Source of the DNA: Gaeumannomyces sp. JS-464
Taxonomy: Eukaryota > Ascomycota > Sordariomycetes > Magnaporthales > Magnaporthaceae
Length of the DNA stretch: 64,000 nucleotides
Assembly: GCA_002197995.1 (NCBI GenBank)
Contig: NGZR01000001.1
Location: 5,146,001 to 5,210,000 of the forward strand
Direction: 5' to 3'
How positions within the stretch are numbered: the stretch's first letter is position 1; the number at the start of each line of letters is the position of its first letter. Under the pieces are notes generated by a model that was not told where the DNA came from, searched no databases, and saw only the letters and a program-made list of their open reading frames with translations. The translations under genes were made by a program, and so were the position numbers. Shown here piece after piece: positions 56,949-64,000 of the stretch.

Positions 56949-59340
56949 TTATAATTTAATACGGATTAAAAAAGGTTAAAAGTGGTTTACAGCTTTTAAA
57001 ATAAAGCTTAAATGCTACGAATTTTTAGTAATAACCTTTAGGTTTACTAACGTATTAACTACGTTTTAAAGGATAATTAACCATATATTACGCGAGTATT
57101 TTAACATTTTTATTTTCGCGTATTTAAACGATATTTTAATTTTTTCGGAAACGATAAAAAAGTATAAGTAGTACGTGTATAAAGTGCTTTAAAAGCTGTT
57201 AAATGCAAAGCTTTTCGTTAAACCAGAAAAGTGCGAATAGTATTCGCAAAAAGTCGCTTTTTTTAAAATTCGTAATTATATTTAAATAAATTTGCATAAA
57301 TTTTAAAAAAGTTAAGGAAGTTAAAAATGGTTTATATTTAAAAACGTTACGAAAGTACGAGGGTTTTTAAAATTTTTAAACTTTATAAACTGTTTATCCG
57401 TAGTTATAATAAAATCGCTATATTATTTACGAACTTTATTAAAAATAACAACCAGTGTTATTAGGGGGGGCAAAAATAAAAAGCTTTTAAATAATTACGG
57501 GACGTTATATTAAAAAAACTAATATTAACATTTCCGGATTTAAAAAAAACTTTCGAAGTTAAAACTAACGCGTCGGATTACGCGATCGGCGGTTAACTTG
57601 GATAACGAAACGATTAAAAACGGTTGCACTTTTATACGTTTTTTTCGCAAAAGTTAAACGGATTTAAATTAAACTACCAAATTTACGATAAAAAACTTTT
57701 AACGATCGTTTAAGTATTTAAAAAATGGCGACCACACTTTATAAAGCGAAGCATTAAGTTATAATATATACGGATTATAAAAACCTAACACATTTTACTA
57801 TTAGCAAAAATTTAAATAAGCGATAAGTTCGTTAAAGTGAATTTTTGCAAAATTACGATATCCGGATTAAATATCGAAAAGGGTCGAAAAACGGCCGGGC
57901 GGACGCTTTAAGCCGACGATTAAACCATTAGGTCGTAATACATAAGGAAATACAAGTAATTTTAACGGAAAAATTAAACGGATTTTTGGTCCCGGTATAA
58001 AAAATACTCGCTAAAACGGTTCGGTAAAAAAAGTTTAAACTTTAAAAAAAATTTAATAGGTTTATAACTAATTGGCATATAGCTATTAAAGCGTAACCAA
58101 AATATAAAAACGGTTATAATAATATTACGGGTTCGTAAAAATTCGAGCCGAAGTATAAAACGCAATAAAAAATTGCGAAAGCTGTGCTAAAAATAAAGCC
58201 AATAGGTATAAGCTTTATAGGCTTTTACAACCATTGCTAGCGCTAAGCGAAGTATGGCAAAAAGTTACTATAAATTTCGTTATTAAACTTTCCTAGTTTA
58301 AAAAACCGATAACTGGAGTAAAATACGATAGTGTATTAGTAATAATAAATAGGTTTACTAAATACGCCTTATTTTTACTATATAAAAAAGTAGCAACGTT
58401 ACAAAGCTAACGTACGTTTTTATTAAACACGTAATATCGGAATACGGCACGCTAAACCGTTTAATTACGGATAAAAATAAGCTATTTATAAGCAAATTTT
58501 GGAAAAGGCATACGAATAAGCTAAAAGCGGAGCATTTTTATTTATAGCTTACCACTTTTAAATAAATAAATAAACGAAGCGAACGAATTAAACTATAAAG
58601 CAATACTTACGTTATTACGTTAATTACAAAAAAACGATTAAATATAACTATTTCTTATAGCTTAATTCGCTTATAATAGCTTAGTTTATAAAAGCATAGG
58701 AATTACACCGTTTTATGCGAATTACGGGTTTACGCTTACAGCGTATAAAAAACCCAGGGTAGGAAAACATGCTTTAATAGCGGAAATACAAATAACGGAG
58801 CTTATTAAATTGCATAAACACTTTTAAGCAAAGCTAAAAAAGCTACGGATCGCATAGCTACTTAAGCAAATAAAAAAGGATTAAAAAACCGACTTTTAAA
58901 AAAAGGGATAGCGTTTATCTTTTTCGACGAAATATGAAAATAAAACGACCGAGCGATAAATTAAACCATAAAAAACTAAAAACCGTTTAAAATATTAAAA
59001 AATGTTTCGGACGTAAATTATAAACTTCGACTACCGCTAACTATAAAATCCCACCCGGTTTTTTATATTTCCCTATTTAAATTAGCGCTACCGGGCTTTA
59101 AAAATAACAAGTTAATAAAAGTTAAGGCAAAATAAAAGTACGAAAACGAAAGATTTTTAAATTATAAGCTAAAAAATAGGCTTAAAAAGTACCTAATTAA
59201 GTGGAAAAAGTACGGCCACGAAAAAAAACGTAGGAAAAAGCAACGAACTTTAAGCATTGTTAGGAACTTTTAAAAAAGTACCGATAAAAATACTTATAAA
59301 AAGTTAGCAAAAGGAAAAAAGGCGGGCCATTTACCATAAC
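56949..59340 (+). pseudogene. Gypsy-A1 RT C-terminus, RNase H, integrase, chromodomain
   Basis: RT continues (YNLIRIKKG near 56947). RNase H ends YTDYKNLTHFTISKNLN, SEFLQNYDIRIKYRKGSK and RADALSRR near 57765-57915. Integrase shows DFVIKLPKSKKPITGVKYDS near 58275-58335 and FTKYALFLPY near 58352. The chromodomain-like tail is near 59035-59330 (SHPVFYISLFKLALPGF, then LIKWKKYGHE). The chromodomain places it among chromoviruses. Damaged by stops. Confidence 0.82.
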
Positions 59341-59403
59341 CGTTTATTCGTATACCCGGACGAGCATACGAAAAGTAACCGTAAAAAGGATTAACTTTAG
59401 CCT

Positions 59404-59470
59404 AGCTGAAAGTCGAACCCGGGATTTACAAAATGGGTGCTATGGATAATACCGTTTTACTATTAGGTTA
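59404..59470 (-). other. tRNA-like relic 2 in Gypsy-A1
   Basis: The minus strand has A-box TAGTAAAACGG and B-box CGGGTTCGACTTT at tRNA-like spacing, with CCTA/TAGG end pairing. Anticodon unclear. The same sequence is in Gypsy-A2 at 20751-20812. Confidence 0.5.
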
Positions 59471-59602
59471 AAAAAAGTAGTACTTACCGAAACCAAGTAA
59501 AGCAAAAGGGTTTATTACGAACGGTTAAAAAGTTAAAAAAAAAAAAAAAAAAAACCCAGGTAAGGCTTAAACGGAACATTCTATTAAAGCCTCCCTAACA
59601 CG

Positions 59603-59669
59603 GTCGTGCCGGGATTTGAACCCGAAACCTCGGCGGAAAACCAAAGCTACGCTTAATACGCCATAGGAC
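59603..59669 (-). other. tRNA-like relic 1 in Gypsy-A1
   Basis: The minus strand has A-box-like TGGCGTATTAAG, an anticodon-arm-like CTTTGG/CCGAGG stem with loop TTTTCCG (TTC possible), and T-arm CGGGTTCAAATCCCG with perfect stem. The acceptor stem is poor. Conserved in Gypsy-A2. Confidence 0.55.
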
Positions 59670-59702
59670 TTAAAAAGTTGTTAAAAAAAGTTACAATTTA
59701 CC

Positions 59703-60224
59703 TTAGTTAAAAAGGGCAAACAGGTTTAAGTTAAGGTTAACCTCGGGCACTTGCCAATCGAAAGGGACGAAAAAAGCTACAAAGGGTTCGGAGTGCGAGG
59801 CAGCCTAGCGAGCCGCTTGGTCGGCCTCCTTCCGCTCGATACGCTTTAACTTTTCCACCGAATTAATATCGCGACGCACCGCGCGCATTATCTTTTTTAA
59901 CCACATTCGTTTTTGCTTTTAAAAACGAAAAACTTTTTCCTTCGCCTTTTTTAGCTTAGCTTTAAATTTGGAATGCTGGGCGACGATATTCCGAAGCTTG
60001 GAAAAAGAAAGCCCTAAAACGTTACACCCTAAGCGATTAATCCGAAAATATTCCACGCACCGAAACGAGTTTTAAAAGGAAGCTTTACACTTTTTACGTT
60101 TTAAAACCTCGTAATAGTACAAATAAAAAGGCATTTCGTAGCAGTTAAAAAGAATAACCGCTAAAAGCTTTTTGCGATTAACGGTTTTTTTCGCGAAAGG
60201 ACGTTTTCGTACCCGGCCAAACAT
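59703..60224 (-). pseudogene. Antisense accessory ORF of Gypsy-A1 (174 codons)
   Basis: Opposite to Gypsy-A1 coding, between chromodomain and 3' LTR. ATG is at 60224 and the final TAA at 59705-59703. Only three internal stops (TAA, TAA, TAG) occur in this AT-rich setting. The N-terminal half has scattered Cys (KKCKASF, FRCVEYFRINRLGCNVLGL) with Tyr where Cys could have been mutated. A basic, helical stretch follows (KFKAKLKKAKEKVFRF, KRMWLKKIMRAVRRDINSVE, KLKRIERKEADQAAR), then PFDWQVPEV. It resembles small fungal proteins with a Cys-rich head and coiled-coil tail often found near transposons; that resemblance is from memory. Function unknown. Confidence 0.65.
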
Positions 60225-60338
60225 TTTGTTAAATAAAAAGGGGAAGGGAAATGGTAAAAAAGGAAAGTACTTACCATTAACAAAAAGCGGGGCGATAAAA
60301 CGTGGCTAAAAGGATTTGGTTTAAAAAGGGAAACCTAA

Positions 60339-60824
60339 TATTATAACTAGCATACGAGCTTTTAGGATAGTAAGGCAAACGGGGGCTTTAAAATGGTGTT
60401 TTCGCCCCGCTCCAGTTACGTGGAATTACGTAAATTAAAAAGGATTTGTAAATTTGTAATAAAGCAATAAATTTAAAAGGGATTTATGGATTTGTAATAA
60501 AATAACAAATTTAAAAGGGATTTATAAATTTGTAATAAAGTAACAAATTTAAACAGGATTTGTAAATTTGTAATAAAGCTATAAATTTAACCCAATATAA
60601 GGCAAAAGGCAAAGTGTATATAAAAAATGGATTTCTTATTGTTTTAAGTAGTTTTAACTAAGGCTTTAGCATTAGTTAACCTAAGTTAGCTTTTAAGCAT
60701 CCCTTAAAGCAAGCAATTAAATTGTCCTTTTAAGTTACGTGTTTTTTTATTTACTAGCACTAGCGATACTGTCCTTTCCACCTTTAAATTGCCTTACTTT
60801 AAAAGCAAACCTTTAATTGTAACA
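60339..60824 (+). repeat. Gypsy-A1 3' LTR
   Basis: Starts TATTATAACTAGCATAC, which equals TGTTACGACTAGCATGC after three G-to-A or C-to-T changes, and ends AATTGTAACA. Followed by the AGTTT duplication. Confidence 0.88.
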
Positions 60825-60829
60825 AGTTT

Positions 60830-61595
60830 ATCGCTAATGCGAACCGCGTTTTTAACGTAATCCGTAAAAAACTTTAGGCGATCCTGCTTCGCGAATTTAT
60901 TTTTTACGTTTTCGCGTAACCCGTTGTAAAAGTGCAGCATTAATATAGCGTCGTTTTAATTAAGCTCGGTGCTAATCCGTTAAAAATTTGCGGCGTATTT
61001 GGTTACGGCTCTTTTTTATTTAAAAGCTAGCAGGTTTTTTTCGGCAATTTGGGTTTCGTTAACTATTTTAAATATTTCGCCGACCTTTTTTCCGAAAGTT
61101 TCGAAATTGGCGAAAATAATTTTAGTGGTTTTCTGGCTATCTTTATACCTTTTAAAATAATCGTTCCAAGTCGGTTAAACCCATTTTTTTATTTTGCCGT
61201 TTAGCTTAATAGCAGCGTAAGCGATTTTTTGTTTTTTCGCTTACGAATTGCTGTTCGTAAAATTTAAAATAGCTTTTGCATTTGGTAAGAAACGATTTAA
61301 ACTTGCCGTTTCTTTTTCGTAAAAATCCGGGAACGGAAATTTATACGTTCGGATTGCGATAAATGCTTTAAGGGATACCAATTTCGTAGTAAATTGCTTT
61401 ACCTCGGTTTAGCTTTTAGCGATTTCGTTCGCTATAAGTTTAAAAAGGCTAGCCGTGTTAGCGGTTTTGTTAAAATCGTACTTAACACTGTTAAAAGTAA
61501 AAACCGTGGTTTTTTTTTTTAGGCTTTTTACTGCTGTTTATTATAACTGTATTATCCTCCTTTTTAACGAAAGTATTAAATAAAATTAGTTAAAA
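60830..61595 (-). pseudogene. Gypsy-A2 gag 5' half
   Basis: The reverse of Gypsy-A1 43200-43955. The minus-strand readout includes FTFNSVKYDFNKTANTASLF-like sequence near 61505-61445. It completes Gypsy-A2 gag on the far side of Gypsy-A1. Confidence 0.8.
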
Positions 61596-62001
61596 TGTTA
61601 TAATAAAGGTTTGCTTTTAAAGTAAGGCATTTTAAAAAAGGAAATAACAATATCGCTAATTTGGTTAATAAAAAAACACGTAATTTAAAAGGACAATTTA
61701 ATTGCTTGTTTTAAAAAAATGTTTGGAAGCTAACTTAGGTTAACTAATGTTAAAGCTTTAATTAAAGCTATTTAAAATAATAAAAAACCCATTTTTTATA
61801 TATACGCTGCTTTTTGCCTTGTATTGGGTTAAATTTGTAGCTTTGTTATAAATTTACAAATCTTTTTTGGATATTACTTTGTTATAAATTTACAAATCTT
61901 TTTTGGTTTACGTAACTTTACGTAACCAGGGCGGGCGGAAGCACCACTTTGGGGCCCCTTTTTTGCCTGCTGTTTTAAAAGCCTGCATGCTAGTCGTAAC
62001 A
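61596..62001 (-). repeat. Gypsy-A2 5' LTR
   Basis: 406 bp. In plus orientation it begins TGTTATAATAAAGG and ends CTAGTCGTAACA. Pairs with the left LTR. Confidence 0.88.
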
Positions 62002-63206
62002 CTAAAGTGATTAATTACTAAGCTACTTTCTTCGCGGGCGTTAAAGCGCGGCAAGCTAAAATACTAAGGCTAATGCATAAGCTTAAAACTGTAAAGCACC
62101 AATTGCCACCACCAGCTACATTTAACACTTTTCGTAAACCATGCAACGGTTTTTAAAGGTATTACAAGCCCGCATTTACGTAATAACCTTCCAAATTTAT
62201 AATGTTTCTTTGGTTTTTTTGTAAGCCGTTTATTACGGCATTTGTTACATTCCCAGCTAAATAATAAACTTCGCTTATCCTTTCGCCGTTAAGCTTTTCG
62301 TAAAGCCGTCCGCTTTTATATTAGCCGTGTTAACAAGCTTAAAGGTAAAAAGTTAACGCTTTATAATATCGATTACCCATTTGTAACGGAGGTTAATTAC
62401 GCGGGTGCGGGCTAATTTTAACGGATTTAGCACCGTCGTTTAAGCGTTAGCCGCTGTTCGTATACACTACGAGAGTTTTTCGCTAAAGGTATTTAATTTC
62501 TTTTAAAATGGCTTTAATTTAAAACAAAGCTTAACCTGTTAGCAAAAGGTTAACGAACTCCGCTTTCGTCGTTAACGTCGTTATAAAAGTTTGCTTTTTT
62601 AATTGCTAGTAAATAAAACTACCCGCTAGCATAACGATTACACCGCTTGTAAATGCCTTTATACGGAGGCAGTTGGCGAACGAGGCGTTTATAAGCTTTT
62701 AAACCCATCGCTTCGGCGTTGTAAATAGGCCTATTAAAAGTGAATGCGAGCTTTTTAATGCTAATAATATAGCGTTAAAGGTGTTTTAATAATGCTAAAT
62801 GTTTATTACCGGATTAGCATTAACTTTTTGCAACCTTTTTACGGTATACGTAATATTAAAGCGAGTAATGCCAAACGAGGTAGCTAATACTTGCATTTTT
62901 AATTGGTAGCGCATAACCTCCTCGTGCGGGAAAAGGTCCCAAATGATTGCATTATAAAGCTAAAAAGCTAAAGCGTTTTACTGCTTTAAAACCCGTTCGT
63001 ATTTAGTAATAATTTTATTAATATAATCGCGTTAATAAAAGCTTACAATCCTCCGCTGGCGATTTTTTACAATTTGCATGCCGAAAAACGTTTTTATATT
63101 ATTTAAAACGGTTATTTCGAACCGGTTACCCTTTAATAGCGATATTTAATTTTTATAACCGTACGAGCGGCAATTTAAAATCGTTCACGTAAAGCAATAG
63201 TATAAT
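62002..63206 (-). pseudogene. Copia-C fragment: RT C-terminus and RNase H
   Basis: A Ty1/Copia pol fragment of another family. The minus strand reads LYVNDFKLPL near 63190 (YVDD changed to YVND), FFGMQIVKNRQRR, KIITKYERVLKQ, DLFPHEEVMRYQLKMQ, SFGITRFNITYTVKRLQKV, LTTKAEFVNLL (TTEAE-like) near 62560, LARTRVINLRYKWVIDII near 62420-62370 and ADGFTKSL near 62300. It is cut by Gypsy-A2 on the left and Copia-B3 on the right. Confidence 0.8.
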
Positions 63207-63441
63207 TGTTAATAGGAGTGGTACTCCTATAAGCACGGAAATCTCCTAAAAGGAAAAAACAAAAATTTTAAATCTAAAACTGGTGTTTGTAGTAATGCAT
63301 ATTTGTATAGGAATTTAATTACAAAAAAGGGATTATAAAATCCCTTTTTATAAGCTCGTAAAAGCGCACGGCCCGTAAGCTTGCGGCTTTACGAAGCGTA
63401 GGCTTTTTTTAAATGCACGCGTTAAATTACGTGGATTAACA
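63207..63441 (-). repeat. Copia-B3 3' LTR
   Basis: 235 bp, TGTTAATAGGAGTGG to GTGGATTAACA in plus orientation. Confidence 0.9.
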
Positions 63442-63930
63442 CTAGCAATTCTTTTTTTTAAAACGCGTGCATCGATAAATGCTTGTTTTCCAAATCCCGG
63501 GATTTATAATACTAATAACAAAAAATCCGAATTTGGTAACCTGCTTTAAAAACAAAGGAAAAAAGGGTAAAAGGACTGTGCTAAATATTGGTAAAAATTT
63601 GTAAATAAGGATTGTAAATAAGAATAATAGGAAATGGGGCAATATTTGGTTAAACGCTCGTAAAATTAGGTAATACTGGATTAAATGCGCATAATAGCAA
63701 TAAATAAATTTAATAAAAAATTTATTAAACCGTGTGCGTGCTAATCGGTGTAATAAGAAAAAGCAAATCGGAAATATAACTTAAAAGGCTTGGGATATTT
63801 TAAAAGCCGTAAGCTTTAATCGTTATAATTTGGAATTTAATTTTACAATTATAAATATCGATACCCCGCTGCCTGCCTACCTGTTTGCCGATTTTTGCTT
63901 TACTGTTTTACTGCTCGACTAATTACCGCG

Positions 63931-64000
63931 ATAGTATCCATTCGTTTTAAAAGAGCTAGTAAAGGCAAATCCGTTAAATAAATTATTAAAACGGTCCTAA
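63931..64000 (+). pseudogene. Copia-B3 copy of the candidate antisense frame, truncated by window end
   Basis: Starts at ATA where Copia-B2 has ATG and reads SIRFKRASKGKSVK before stops. Counterpart of 28414. Confidence 0.28.

Larger units (their letters stand above)
42692..60824 (+). mobile_element. Gypsy-A1, chromodomain LTR retrotransposon inside Gypsy-A2 gag
   Basis: LTRs 42692-43175 and 60339-60824 (484 and 486 bp). The 5-bp duplication AGTTT (42687-42691, 60825-60829) is exact. Its own length is about 7.5 kb after removing LINE-B. Gag, protease, RT, RNase H, integrase and chromodomain occur in Ty3/Gypsy order on the plus strand. It is antiparallel to its host element of the same family. 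Heavy RIP-type decay. Confidence 0.92.
17631..62001 (-). mobile_element. Gypsy-A2, chromodomain LTR retrotransposon carrying most of the nest
   Basis: A minus-strand Ty3/Gypsy element whose own sequence is about 7.3 kb once four insertions are removed. The insertions are Fot-1 in its 3' LTR, Fot-2 in RNase H, Copia-B1 in the RT/protease region and Gypsy-A1 in gag. Pieces are the 3' LTR 17631-19897, 3' region and pol 19898-25813, protease/gag 40997-42691, gag 60830-61595 and 5' LTR 61596-62001. Every piece aligns in reverse to Gypsy-A1. Stops and AT enrichment fit heavy RIP. Flanking 5-mers (CCATA left, CTAAA right) do not match. Confidence 0.9.
63207..64000 (-). mobile_element. Copia-B3, start of a third family member (runs off the window)
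   Basis: 3' LTR followed by internal sequence aligning with Copia-B2 27926-28480. Left flanking 5-mer ATAAT. The rest is outside the window. Confidence 0.88.

Noticed and set aside
62002..63206. First considered as the N-terminal part of the MULE at 15226-17625
   Set aside because: Minus-strand motifs (LARTRVINLRYKWVIDII, ADGFTKSL) are Copia RNase H, not MULE.

Overview
This window is from a filamentous ascomycete (Pezizomycotina). The evidence is a HET-domain gene and an NB-ARC/TPR NLR-type gene (families expanded in these fungi), a 51-bp GT..AG intron with a CTGAC branch site, Tad-clade LINEs, Fot1/pogo-like transposons, chromodomain Gypsy and fungal Copia elements, and RIP-like mutation: C-to-T and G-to-A changes (CAA/CAG to TAA/TAG) with CpG still common and CpA/TpG depleted. 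I found no intact host gene. Every coding region is a relic.

Left part (1-15123), moderate to high GC. The 3' part of one LINE (LINE-A1, 1-2440) is followed by an inverted fragment of a LINE-like non-autonomous element, an unrecognised GC-rich coding-like relic, a HET pseudogene (3883-5846) and an NLR pseudogene read in three pieces (6006-6645, 12838-13617, 14739-15123). Two insertions explain the NLR breaks. One is a complete LINE-A2 (6646-12823) with a 14-bp target duplication. The other is a 1.1-kb near-perfect palindrome (13620-14736) with a TA target duplication. Joined across both insertions, the NLR keeps P-loop, LxLA-type and TPR segments and ends at 15123.

Right part (about 15225-64000), AT-rich, is a nest of transposons with recoverable insertion order. 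A MULE relic lies at the left edge. Gypsy-A2 (minus strand, LTRs 17631-19897 and 61596-62001) was hit by two Fot-like elements (18024-19881, 22528-24393), by Copia-B1 (25819-40991, 5-bp duplication) and by a second Gypsy-A (A1, 42692-60824, 5-bp duplication). Copia-B1 contains an opposite-oriented Copia-B2 (27692-35276). Gypsy-A1 contains LINE-B (46353-56932, 16-bp duplication with one mismatch), which contains a 1.2-kb non-autonomous LINE (46463-47669, 15-bp duplication) and a third Fot-like element (51237-53095). Right of Gypsy-A2 are a Copia-C RT/RNase H fragment and the start of a third Copia-B.

Most unusual: both Gypsy-A copies carry, between chromodomain and 3' LTR, an antisense reading frame of about 174 codons (Cys-containing, then a charged helical stretch) followed by two tRNA-like sequences with A- and B-box motifs. 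A weaker antisense-frame candidate occupies the same position in the Copia-B family. GC-rich islands inside RIP-damaged LINE-B suggest segments that RIP did not reach. All element names (LINE-A, Gypsy-A and so on) are local labels.
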